Assembly: GCA_002343395.1 (NCBI GenBank)
Contig: DDSN01000103.1
Coordinates: 1-15,526, forward strand
Reading direction: 5' to 3'
Origin: Hyphomonadaceae bacterium UBA2389
GTDB taxonomy: Bacteria > Pseudomonadota > Alphaproteobacteria > Caulobacterales > Aquidulcibacteraceae
DNA: 15,526 bases
The notes beneath the pieces were generated by a model. That model was not told the origin of the DNA, made no database searches, and saw only the letters and a list, made by a program, of their open reading frames with translations. The position numbers and the translations under genes are program-made. The first letter of the stretch is position 1; each line of letters opens with the position of its first letter. This document shows, piece after piece, positions 1 through 7,775 of the stretch.

Positions 1-10
1 CGTCCACACA

Positions 11-44
11 TGTGTCACTCATTCTCGTGTGTATCACTCATTCT
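11..44. repeat. Two-copy direct repeat, possible insertion-sequence end
   Basis: The 11-base string TCACTCATTCT occurs at 15-25 and again at 34-44, a spacing of 19 bases, each copy preceded by a TGTGT run. Closely spaced direct repeats of about 20 bases that begin with TGT resemble the multiple transposase-binding repeats at the ends of IS21-family elements. No transposase gene is visible to the right, so if this is an IS end it is a remnant or the element lies outside the window. The repeat is seen; the IS interpretation is inference. Confidence 0.35.
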
Positions 45-113
45 TAAAAGCCGGTTGGTTGAACACATCGTTGCCAAATGCAGGTGGCGTATCAGAGGTG
101 AACTACCTGCGCC

Positions 114-323
114 TTACCGGCCGCGCACATGTCTAATGGCCTTGTCCAGAGCAAAAGCGACAAGAGCTAGGAGGACCACGCCTAGAGCTCGCCCCAAGTC
201 ACCTGGGATCGAGAGACGTTTGAGTATTGGCTCACTAAACACAATAAACAATAGCCCAACACTGGCCCCTATGACGCAAAGTGAATTGAGCACCAACAAG
301 AGCCTCTCTCGCTTCAATCTCAT
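114..323 (-). CDS. Small two-helix membrane protein, unknown function
   Basis: A 69-residue protein of unrecognised family. It starts with a basic stretch (MRLKRER), then has two hydrophobic segments, about residues 7-29 and 44-60, separated by a short polar link, and ends in a basic tail (RHVRGR). This predicts a small inner-membrane hairpin protein with both ends in the cytoplasm. The ATG is preceded by a good ribosome binding site (GGAG, six bases upstream), which supports a real gene. Its base composition is close to 50% G+C, well below the downstream genes, suggesting it belongs to a recently acquired or accessory segment. No neighbour indicates a role. Confidence 0.6.
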   Translation of the reverse strand: MRLKRERLLLVLNSLCVIGASVGLLFIVFSEPILKRLSIPGDLGRALGVVLLALVAFALDKAIRHVRGR

Positions 324-488
324 GCCTTACTCCGAACATGCTGGATTGGACTGCGGGCCCGGCGCTGGTAGCGCGCTGGTGTAAATGTCGAAGCCGCCTC
401 CTAGGAATGTGGATCCGCTTTCCGTGAAGCTCCCGCGTTAGTGCGTTAGTGGTGACATACGCTGATTTGTTTCGTTTGTAGGCGAAAC

Positions 489-611
489 GCTTGCCGGCTG
501 GAAGCCGGCGATCCTCAGAGCTTGCGCTCCTTACCGGCTCGACGCGTTCGCGGCGGTCAAAGCCCGTGTCATGCAGAAGCGCTAGGGACCGCCGGCTTCC
601 AGCCGGCAAGC
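489..611. repeat. Inverted pair of REP-like palindromic elements
   Basis: Positions 489-514 and 586-611 are inverted copies of each other, matching at 25 of 26 bases, separated by 71 bases. Each arm contains its own palindrome (GCCGGCT, a 3-base loop, then AGCCGGC; 493-509 in the left arm). Two REP-type palindromes in opposite orientation around a short spacer is the layout of a BIME-like unit. The inner flanks are also partly complementary, so the whole unit could fold as one long hairpin. Such elements are often spread by REP-associated tyrosine transposases, but none is present here. The symmetry is seen directly; REP membership is inference. Confidence 0.75.
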
Positions 612-661
612 TGTGTTTCCGACGCTGAGAATTCGTATGTGGCGCTCATTCGAACACCCAT

Positions 662-691
662 CCCCGGATTGCGCGAAGCGCAAGTCCGGGG
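662..691. repeat. GC-rich hairpin, probable dispersed intergenic repeat
   Basis: CCCCGGATTGCGC (662-674) pairs with GCGCAAGTCCGGGG (678-691) around a GAA loop, with one bulged base, giving a stem of about 13 pairs. No T-run follows, and no gene ends just upstream on either strand, so a terminator role is unlikely. It looks like a different palindromic family from the 489-611 pair. It could equally be a structured leader element, although the next start codon is more than 100 bases away. Confidence 0.6.
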
Positions 692-806
692 CCCAAGAAC
701 ACGGACGGTTCGCGTTTGTGGGTCCCGCATCGCCGCCCCCTAAAAAAGCGCGGATAAAGCCCAAACAATCCGACCCAGTCCGCACCATGCGCACACTGGT
801 GCGCCC

Positions 807-1442
807 ATGCAGCCTGACGCCACCCCCATTCCCGACCGCACCGCGCCGCGCGCGCTGTGGGCGATCGCGCAGACGCTGCTGGACGTGTTGTACACATTAT
901 TCGGCACGCCCGCCGATCTCGCCGCGCGCGGTTGGATCACGCACAAGGCCTACGCGCTGATGCGGCCGTGGCTGCGCGCGGGCGAAGTGTTGCTGCGGCA
1001 TTTGTTGCTACTCGAAGCCGCCGCGTTGACGGCAAAACCGTCGCGCGCTGCGCGCCGTTCGCGCCCCCGCAAACGCGTCACGCTGACGTTCAGCGCTGAC
1101 GCACCGGAGACTTGGCGCGTGACATTTCCCGCGTTGGCGCCGCGCGACTCCATCGTGCGCACAGCGTCGCCGAGCGCCGCGCCGCGCGATCCGGCGAAGG
1201 TTGGTCTGCGCGGCCATCGCAACGCCTGGCCGATCGCCGAGCGGTTCGAGGCGTTGCTGCGCGTCTACGATAATCCAGCGCCTTACGCCGCGCGCCTCGC
1301 GCGCCGGCTTTCGCGCACCCCGGGCGCCGTGTCTCGCGTGCTCGATGCGCCCGACGACGCGCCGCCGCTCATCGGCGCCCAATCCTTCGCCGACCTCCGC
1401 GCCGCCACCGACGCACGCGAGCGATGGCCGAATACCGGCTAA
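807..1442 (+). CDS. Conserved-looking hypothetical protein
   Basis: A 211-residue protein I cannot assign to a named family. Residues about 10-70 look helical and amphipathic (LWAIAQTLLDVLYTLFG, then a second leucine-rich helix LLRHLLLLEAAAL). A basic linker (RRSRPRKR, about residues 85-93) follows, then an alanine/arginine-rich C-terminal part containing YDNPAPYAARLARRL. There is no signal peptide and no clear membrane span. The third-position G/C pattern matches the neighbouring genes and supports coding. The ATG has no visible ribosome binding site and sits just after a 6-base-stem hairpin (789-804), so the start is uncertain. It ends seven bases from the tamB stop codon on the opposite strand. 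Confidence 0.65.
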   Translation: MQPDATPIPDRTAPRALWAIAQTLLDVLYTLFGTPADLAARGWITHKAYALMRPWLRAGEVLLRHLLLLEAAALTAKPSRAARRSRPRKRVTLTFSADAPETWRVTFPALAPRDSIVRTASPSAAPRDPAKVGLRGHRNAWPIAERFEALLRVYDNPAPYAARLARRLSRTPGAVSRVLDAPDDAPPLIGAQSFADLRAATDARERWPNTG

Positions 1443-1449
1443 ACGCGAC

Positions 1450-4400
1450 TCAATCGCTTTCGCGCCGCCAGCGTAGTGAAACGCTGCGATCGCCGTTGGC
1501 CAGAAAACTCGTGATCAGAACCAGCTTGGGCCGCATGGTCCATTCCACCCGCGATTGGGCCTGGCCCAATCCGGTGCGCGCGACTTCGACATAAACATCG
1601 CGCGTGAGATAGACGCCGCCCGCGACCAGAAAGCCGCCGTTCTCTTCGTCCTGGCGGACATTGAATCGGTCGAGCCCGACGGCGGCGCGCGCCGCGCCCA
1701 TCAGGTCGAGCGACGCTTGCCCGGTGAGCGCGGCCAGGCTCGCGGCCAGTTGCGCCGCCTCGAACGCGGAGAGGTCCTCGACGGAACGGCCGAACAGAAC
1801 CTGCGGCAGGATTTCGTCCTCCGGCAAACCAGGATCGGAGGTGAAGCTCACGTTGGGATCGCGCGCGGTGCCGGTGAGATTGAGGTAGGCGGTGAGATCG
1901 GCGGTTTCGCGCGCGGCGCGGAGATCGATCTGCGCTTCGAGCGGATCGCCGCTGAAGGTGATCAGCGCGTCCTCGAAAACGAAGGGCGCGCCGGAGAGGG
2001 CGATCGTGCCGCGCACCGCTCGTGCTTCGCCGAAAAGACGCGGCGCGCGCGCGGTTCCGGCGAGGCGCAGGTCGAGCGCCCATTCGGCGTCGACGCCGCG
2101 CCCGCGGGTGAACACGCGCCCCGGCGCGCGCAGGCGCACGTCGAGCGTCGTCGATCCGTTTCTAGCGCGCGCCGCGTCGCTCGCTTCGGGCGTTTCGTCT
2201 TCCTGGTCGGGCCGGTTGATTTCGATGACGTCGATAGTGGGAATGCCGGCTTCGGGATTGGCGGCGATGTCGAGATTGGCGTCGGCGACGTTCAGGTCGC
2301 CGCTTAGCGTTGAGTGCGCGCCTTCCCAAGCCAAGGTCAGATCGCCGCTTGCGCGCGCGCGCGCATCCGGCCGGTCGGCGATGCGCATGTTCTCGACACG
2401 CACCGTGATGCGGCCCTCGCGCTCATTGGCGCTGCCGCCGCTCGCGGAAAGCCGTCCGCCATGGCCGTCGATCGCGGCGAAGCGTTCGATGGTCACGCCG
2501 CCTGGCGTGAGCGCAACGCGAGCGTTGAGCTGTTCGAGCGAAACGCCGGTGAGCTTGTCCTCGAAGCGGCCGTCGGCGATCTCGATGGCGCCGTCGCCGG
2601 CGAGATAACCCGCGCCGAAGCTAAGCGCGCCTTCGCCGTTGAGTTGGCCCTGCAGTGACTGATCGGGCAGTCGCGCCGCGGCCCACAAGCTCGCGGCGGG
2701 TCCCCGCACCGACCATGTCGCGCGGCCGCGGCGTTCGGGCGCCAGCGCGATGCGAATGGGCGCGGCGCTGGTGAGCACGGGAGCGTCGGCTTCGAACGCG
2801 GCGACAAGGCCGTCCGTCGAGGTCGCATCAAGCGCCGCATGCAGACGCGTCGGCGTGAGTTGGGCGCGGATGCGCGCGTTCAAGCGCCCGTCCTGGCGGC
2901 TCGCGACGCGGGCGTCGTTCAACATGACGTCGGCGTCGCCGCGTAAGCCCGGGCCGTCGCTGGCGAGCGCGAGGCGCCCGTCGATCACGCCTTCGGCGCG
3001 CTCGCCCCAAACCGCGGCGATCGGCGCCAGCGGCGCATCGTTGAGCACCGCCGTTCCCGCGAGGCGCCGGCCACGTTCGCGCCAGTCGGCCGTGATGACG
3101 CCGTCGCCAATGGCGACGTTCAGCGTCGCGTTTGCTGTCGCGCGATCGAAGTGCGCTTCGATCGGCGCGCGCGTGAAAACGTCCACTCCAGCCAGGGTCC
3201 CGCGTCCGTCCACGCGCACGGTTCGTTCACCGCGCATTTCCACGACTGTTCCAGCGCCCGCGAACGTCAGCGGCGCTTGACCCAAGCGTCCGCGAAGATC
3301 GATACGCGCCGCCAGTGTCTCGTAGGGGCCTTCGGCGTGTATCGTCGCCGCGCGGACAAAAAGGGCGCCGGAGCGCGCGTCGCTGATGCGCGCGTCGACC
3401 AAGAGCGCATTGGGGACGAGGGTCGCGCGTCCATCGATCGCGCCGGTGACGCCCGCGACCACGCCGTCGAGGCGGCCCGACAAGTCGAGCGACGCGCTCA
3501 CGCCGGCGTCGGCGACCGTTACGTCGCCTTGCGCGCGGAGCCCGGCGAGGGACGCCGTCAGATTGGGGAGACGCAATGCGCCTCTATCGATGGTCAGCGG
3601 CGACGACGCCGTCATGGGTTGACCTGAGACAAGGCCGCGAATGTCAGCCTGTCCGACATATCCGCCCGATGCAGGCGCGAGCGTGAACGAGACAATCGGT
3701 TGGTCGACAACGACGCCACTCGCCGAAAAGCGAGCCAACGTTGCTTCAGCGGAGAGCGCGGGGCGACTCAAGCGCCCCGTCAGCCGGCCTCGCGCGTCAG
3801 CCGCGCCTGCGATTTCGGCGCCGCCAACAGAGAGCGGCCCGCGGGCGCTCGCCTCAAGCGCCAAATCCGCCTGACCGCGCGAAAGAGCGCCCCGCGCTCC
3901 CGCACGAAGGCGTGCGCCGTCGATGCGCGCGTACTCGACGATGACGTCGCGATTTTCGAATCGAAAGCGCCCGTCTATGCGCGGCGTCGCGCCCAACATT
4001 TGGGCAAGCACGTCTGGCTCGCCTGCAACATGAGCGCCGGTTCCCGAGACGCTGGCCGCCCATACATGGGCGGAGCCGTTTTGATCGGCGAACGCCCGCC
4101 ACCGGCCGCTGGCTTCTCCGGTGAGATCAAGAATGAGCGCTTCAAGTTTCCGCACCCGCCATTCGCCGCTGAACTCGCCGTCGCCGCCGGCGGCCCAGCC
4201 TTGCGCGGAAACCGCAATCGCTCCCGAGTTCAATTCCGCGCGATCAAGCGAGAATCGTCGGCGGGCTCGGTCGTAAGCGAGGTCTGTGCGCAGATGGCCT
4301 TGGGAGAACAACGGGCCCGCGGTTTCCGGCGCGCGCAGATCGGCTTCAAGCGTGAACCTTTGTTCGGTGAGGGCCGCGCGCACCGGACCAGAAAAACGCG

Positions 4401-5505
4401 CCGTCTCTCCGAGCGCGTCGATGGATTGGGCGTCGAGCGTCGCTTGTATCGCGGTGGTTCCGCGCGCGCGGCGAAGTTCGCCCTCGAGTCGCGCCGCGCC
4501 CATTTCAAATGGCGACTCCTGGGCGATGGCGGAGAGGCGATCCGTTGTGATCGTAAAACGCGCCGGCCCTTCAAGACGGCGAGCCCCATCACGTACGCCA
4601 GTGAGATCCGCGACAAGAAGGGGCGTTGTCGCGCGCGCTTCAAACGCGCCAACATGCGCGCCGGACGCGGTGATCTCAAAGGTCGTTCCGATCCGTCGAC
4701 CAAGCGTTCGCAAGGAGGGCAACAGCTCCAAACGCCCGCCGCCCTGCGCTTGCCAGCCCGAGGGCGTCCAGCGCACCTCGCCTTCGACGAGCGGCGACGA
4801 ACCAATGGCGGCGGTAAGGGTCGCCTCGCCCGCGCTACCCGTGCCGTCGCTCGCTGCGTGTGCGGACACGGATTGATCGGGAACGCCGAGCGCGCGTGCG
4901 AAGACGCCGCCGGCTTCTCCGAAAAGATCGACGTTAAGCGCGAAGTTGTCGCCCTCTTTGTAAAATCCAGCAAAGCGGTCGGCGTCGCTGTCTGTGCGTT
5001 CAAGGCGTGCGTCGGCGGAGATAATACGGCGCTCTTCGACATCGAGATCGAGCATCGCCGAGAACCGCGCCGGGACGCCAAACACGGGCTCGTCGAAGCG
5101 AAGGGCTTCCACTTGAAGATCGGTCAAATGGACGTCCAATCGGGTCGGTCCAGGCGGACGTGCGGGCGTCAGAGAAGGGCGGCGAAGAATCTCGATTTGC
5201 TCGGCGCGCGCGCCGTCTATGCGCACCGACCCGAAAGGAAAGTCCTGCGGGCGCCAGCGCAGTGTGATGTTGTTCGCCTCGAGCCAAACGCCATGCTCAT
5301 CGCCGATGGTCACGTGCGCGGCGCGTAGATAGCCGAGCCACGCGCCGGAGACGCCGTCGATATGAATGCGCCCCAGGCGCCAGACGCGTTGTCCATCGGC
5401 GAGCTGATCGACAAGCCAGGGCGCGCCTGGGCCGATCGCATAACCGCCGGCGCCGACAAGCATGACGGTTCCGGCCGCCGCCGCGATCCAGATGCGGCGA
5501 CTCAT
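1450..5505 (-). CDS. tamB: Translocation and assembly module protein TamB
   Basis: A 1351-residue AsmA-like protein of the TamB family. A single N-terminal hydrophobic anchor (about residues 5-25, after MSRR) places it in the inner membrane. Most of the rest is a long series of repetitive beta-strand segments rich in A, R, G, D and L, expected to form a hydrophobic groove bridging the periplasm. The C-terminal TamB (DUF490) region, about residues 1050-1351, contains VRGTIALSGAPFVFEDALITF and, near 1230, the typical DEILPQVLFGRS segment. It ends in the usual barrel-like pattern with aromatic residues. With TamA it is thought to act in outer-membrane protein assembly and/or phospholipid transport between membranes. 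Its ATG overlaps the tamA stop by one base (TGATG), so translation is probably coupled. Long open frames on the opposite strand are codon-usage shadows. Confidence 0.95.
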   Translation of the reverse strand: MSRRIWIAAAAGTVMLVGAGGYAIGPGAPWLVDQLADGQRVWRLGRIHIDGVSGAWLGYLRAAHVTIGDEHGVWLEANNITLRWRPQDFPFGSVRIDGARAEQIEILRRPSLTPARPPGPTRLDVHLTDLQVEALRFDEPVFGVPARFSAMLDLDVEERRIISADARLERTDSDADRFAGFYKEGDNFALNVDLFGEAGGVFARALGVPDQSVSAHAASDGTGSAGEATLTAAIGSSPLVEGEVRWTPSGWQAQGGGRLELLPSLRTLGRRIGTTFEITASGAHVGAFEARATTPLLVADLTGVRDGARRLEGPARFTITTDRLSAIAQESPFEMGAARLEGELRRARGTTAIQATLDAQSIDALGETARFSGPVRAALTEQRFTLEADLRAPETAGPLFSQGHLRTDLAYDRARRRFSLDRAELNSGAIAVSAQGWAAGGDGEFSGEWRVRKLEALILDLTGEASGRWRAFADQNGSAHVWAASVSGTGAHVAGEPDVLAQMLGATPRIDGRFRFENRDVIVEYARIDGARLRAGARGALSRGQADLALEASARGPLSVGGAEIAGAADARGRLTGRLSRPALSAEATLARFSASGVVVDQPIVSFTLAPASGGYVGQADIRGLVSGQPMTASSPLTIDRGALRLPNLTASLAGLRAQGDVTVADAGVSASLDLSGRLDGVVAGVTGAIDGRATLVPNALLVDARISDARSGALFVRAATIHAEGPYETLAARIDLRGRLGQAPLTFAGAGTVVEMRGERTVRVDGRGTLAGVDVFTRAPIEAHFDRATANATLNVAIGDGVITADWRERGRRLAGTAVLNDAPLAPIAAVWGERAEGVIDGRLALASDGPGLRGDADVMLNDARVASRQDGRLNARIRAQLTPTRLHAALDATSTDGLVAAFEADAPVLTSAAPIRIALAPERRGRATWSVRGPAASLWAAARLPDQSLQGQLNGEGALSFGAGYLAGDGAIEIADGRFEDKLTGVSLEQLNARVALTPGGVTIERFAAIDGHGGRLSASGGSANEREGRITVRVENMRIADRPDARARASGDLTLAWEGAHSTLSGDLNVADANLDIAANPEAGIPTIDVIEINRPDQEDETPEASDAARARNGSTTLDVRLRAPGRVFTRGRGVDAEWALDLRLAGTARAPRLFGEARAVRGTIALSGAPFVFEDALITFSGDPLEAQIDLRAARETADLTAYLNLTGTARDPNVSFTSDPGLPEDEILPQVLFGRSVEDLSAFEAAQLAASLAALTGQASLDLMGAARAAVGLDRFNVRQDEENGGFLVAGGVYLTRDVYVEVARTGLGQAQSRVEWTMRPKLVLITSFLANGDRSVSLRWRRESD

Positions 5506-7265
5506 CAGAAGGCTTGCCCGAGGCTGATGTACAACGCGTAGTCGTCGCCGCCGCGATCATCGAGCGGCACGGCGATGTCCACGCGCAATGGCGCAAAACC
5601 GAGGTCATAACGCACTCCGACGCCAACGCCCCAGCTTAGGTCTCCGGCGTCGCCGATGTCGTCAAATGCCGTTCCTGCGTCAGCAAACGCGGTCGCGCCC
5701 CAGCGATTGGAAAAACGCCACCGCGCTTCCAGCGAGCCCTCGAGCAGGCCTTGCCCGCCCGGAGACAAGCCCAGCGCATCGCGTTCTTCCGGGTACAGAG
5801 AATTGTATCCGTAACCGCGCACCGAACCGCCGCCGCCGGCATAGAAGCGCCGGTCGGGCGGCACGTCGTCGGCGTCGCCTGAAACGGTTTCGATCCAGCC
5901 AGCGCGAATGCGCGCGGCGAGCGTCAGGCTATCTTCGCGTCCGAACGATTCATAACCGCGCGCTTCGCCAACGAACCGCACAAACCCAACGCTCACGTCG
6001 CCGGTCGAAATGGCGGGTTCGATACGCGCTTCACTGATGGCCCCGTCGCGCGGGTCAAGCGTGAAGGTCGTGGTGTCGTGTCGGATGCTGCCGAACCCGG
6101 AAAGCACGAGCGCCTCGGTCACGTTGCCCGAGAGATCGTCGAACTGATCGTAGGACATCGTGACGCCGTAGGTTTTTGCGAGACGCAGGCGCGGCGTCGC
6201 CTCGACAGAGGCGAAGAGCGATGCGCCTTGGCGCGTGTAGGCGTCAATCTCCTCGCGGTCCAACGTCGCACCGAACACCATCGCCTGGCCCAGCCCCGCC
6301 GCGTGCGGACGCCGCAATTGCGCGGACAGGCTTTGTTGTTGCTCCGCGATGGTCGCGGCGACGGTCAGCGCGTCGGCGCGCCCGGTTATGTTGCGCCTCG
6401 TCCACTCGCCTTGAACGCCGACTCCTTCCGTCGTCGAATAGCTGACGCCTGCTTCGTAGGCGTTGCGCCGCGCCGGCTCGACATCAAGAATGACGTCACG
6501 TACGCCAGATTCGTTCGGTGGTCCAAGCCGTGTGGCGACACGCGACGCTGCGCCGGTCGCGCTCATGTCGCGACGCAAGCGGCGCAGATTCTCGGGCGTG
6601 TAGGGATCGCCTTCTTCCCAGTTTTGAAGGCGATCGACGAAGCGCGCGCGCAACGCGTCAGCGGGCTCCGCGCGTAAATCGCCGAGGCGGGCCCGCGCGC
6701 CCGCGCGGAGCACGAACTCGACCGAGGCGGCCGCCGTCGCATGATCGACGATGACGCGCCGTTCGCCCGCTTCAGCGTCGGCGTAGCCGGCGTTTTGCAG
6801 CGCCGCGACCGCGGCCGCTTCTGCGTCGAGCACACGCGCGGCGATGGCGGGTTCGCCTTCTTGTACGCCGCTGATCGCGCGCCTGACGGCGTCGCCGGAT
6901 TCGGAATCAGGCGCGGCGTCCAAATAGGTGATCGCCGGCGCGGCGAAGCGGAAGCGTTCACCGAGCGTGACGAGCAATCGCGCGGAGGCGGGCCGCTCGT
7001 TCGCTTGCGGGGTCACCGTCGCGGCGTAGTATCCCTCCGAGCGCAGCCAAACCATGGCGCGCGTCGCTGCTTCCTCCGACACGCGTTCGGCCTCGAACAA
7101 TGTTGTAGGCGGGTCGCGCGGTGGCAAAGCCGCGCTAATGGCCTCCCGCATCTCATCGCTGACGCCTTCGACAATCACCGGCGTTTCCGCGTGGGCCGTA
7201 TGCGGCGCACTCACGGCGATCGCGGAGGCGAGGGCGGCGGCGGGAGCGAACGAGGAGACACGCAT
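5505..7265 (-). CDS. tamA: Omp85-family outer membrane protein TamA
   Basis: A 586-residue outer-membrane barrel protein. A signal peptide covers residues 1-26, with cleavage expected after AHA. POTRA-like domains follow (about 27-250, with the motifs SEGYYAATVTPQ and NAGYADAEAGERRVIVD), then a C-terminal 16-strand barrel (about 260-586). The family lid-loop motif is present as VRGYGY (residues 482-487, Arg483), and the protein ends in F, as outer-membrane barrel proteins usually do. Length and architecture match TamA/BamA-like proteins rather than BamA itself, which has five POTRA domains and is longer. The adjacent tamB confirms the assignment. It is the first gene of the tamAB operon, with a divergent promoter region shared with the SDHAF4-like gene; its own ribosome binding site is weak (GGCGGG). 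Confidence 0.95.
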   Translation of the reverse strand: MRVSSFAPAAALASAIAVSAPHTAHAETPVIVEGVSDEMREAISAALPPRDPPTTLFEAERVSEEAATRAMVWLRSEGYYAATVTPQANERPASARLLVTLGERFRFAAPAITYLDAAPDSESGDAVRRAISGVQEGEPAIAARVLDAEAAAVAALQNAGYADAEAGERRVIVDHATAAASVEFVLRAGARARLGDLRAEPADALRARFVDRLQNWEEGDPYTPENLRRLRRDMSATGAASRVATRLGPPNESGVRDVILDVEPARRNAYEAGVSYSTTEGVGVQGEWTRRNITGRADALTVAATIAEQQQSLSAQLRRPHAAGLGQAMVFGATLDREEIDAYTRQGASLFASVEATPRLRLAKTYGVTMSYDQFDDLSGNVTEALVLSGFGSIRHDTTTFTLDPRDGAISEARIEPAISTGDVSVGFVRFVGEARGYESFGREDSLTLAARIRAGWIETVSGDADDVPPDRRFYAGGGGSVRGYGYNSLYPEERDALGLSPGGQGLLEGSLEARWRFSNRWGATAFADAGTAFDDIGDAGDLSWGVGVGVRYDLGFAPLRVDIAVPLDDRGGDDYALYISLGQAF

Positions 7266-7443
7266 GGCGAGCCCGCCAAAGCTCGCGCGCGGGAGGTTAA
7301 GGTTTGATCAACCATAAGGCGCGGCGCTGGCTGTTTGCCGGGATTTAACTCGGGCTCTTGGGAAGTCGCTTGGTTGCTTTCTCGAAACAAGGCCTCGGCT
7401 CTTCCGCGCGAGACGTGATATTGAGAGCCCGGGAGTTGCTTCA
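7266..7443. promoter_or_regulatory. Divergent intergenic region between tamA and the SDHAF4-like gene
   Basis: This 178-base gap separates two outward-reading genes, so it must carry promoters for both the minus-strand tamAB operon and the plus-strand SDHAF4-like gene. It is locally richer in A/T than the flanking genes, but I could not pick out a convincing -35/-10 pair. Only the downstream ribosome binding site (GGGAG at 7431-7435) is clear. Confidence 0.5.
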
Positions 7444-7626
7444 ATGGATGACGCCCAATCGCCGCGCCCCCTGACGCCCGAGGCCCGGCGTGCGCTCGCG
7501 GAAGCGGAGGCGCGCCGCGCCGCCGCTCTGGTCGAGAAGTGCGCGGCTGAACGCGGCGGCCCGAGCGGCCCCGAGCCCACGCGGTACGGCGATTGGGAGC
7601 GCCGGGGCATCGCGACCGATTTCTGA
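7444..7626 (+). CDS. DUF1674 / SDHAF4-like succinate dehydrogenase assembly factor
   Basis: A 60-residue protein recognised by its C-terminal signature GGPSGPEPTRYGDWERRG (residues 38-55) followed by IATDF. This is the hallmark of DUF1674, the family of mitochondrial SDHAF4/Sdh8. In eukaryotes these proteins bind the free flavinated SdhA subunit and help its assembly with SdhB; a similar role in bacteria is inferred from homology. The N-terminal half is a charged Ala/Glu/Arg helix (about residues 10-36). The start is supported by GGGAG eight bases upstream. No sdh genes lie in the window. The gene is short but the motif is near-diagnostic. Confidence 0.9.
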   Translation: MDDAQSPRPLTPEARRALAEAEARRAAALVEKCAAERGGPSGPEPTRYGDWERRGIATDF

Positions 7627-7775
7627 GGCCGCGTTTTCCCGTGGAACGGTAACTAATCTCAAACCGCTTGGGCGCATCCCGAGGGGACGTAGCGGCATTT
7701 GCCGACGAGGTTGAAAAGGCGTAAACGCGCGCCCCGGGACGGGCGGGCAGGGCCGCCGTCGAGGGGGAATCGTTC

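Larger units (their letters stand above)
324..806. other. Gene-free junction with repeats
   Basis: About 480 bases with no convincing gene: open frames here run straight through palindromes and lack ribosome binding sites. It holds an 8-base tandem duplication (GCGTTAGT at 435-442 and 443-450), a 6-base stem with 8-base loop (469-474 with 483-488), an inverted pair of REP-like palindromes (489-611) and a separate GC-rich hairpin (662-691). G+C rises from about half on the left to the genome-typical high value near 800. Promoters for the minus-strand gene on the left and the plus-strand gene on the right should lie here, but no clear consensus was recognised. Confidence 0.6.

Noticed and set aside
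235..609. A 124-codon minus-strand frame in the left junction
   Set aside because: It starts inside a REP-like palindrome, runs through both arms and overlaps the start of a better-supported small gene.
489..611. CRISPR-like repeat unit
   Set aside because: Only two copies, in inverted rather than direct orientation, with no spacer array or cas genes.
613..960. A 115-codon plus-strand frame across the second hairpin
   Set aside because: It crosses a palindromic repeat, is Arg/Pro-rich and overlaps the better-supported 211-residue gene.
3700..5328. A 542-codon open frame on the plus strand, opposite tamB
   Set aside because: It lies wholly antisense to a well-supported gene, its translation is Arg/Ala-rich without domain signatures, and GC-rich third positions keep such frames open by chance.
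7627..7775. Possible riboswitch or structured leader before kup
   Set aside because: Only weak, short GC-rich pairings are visible and no known riboswitch core was recognised.
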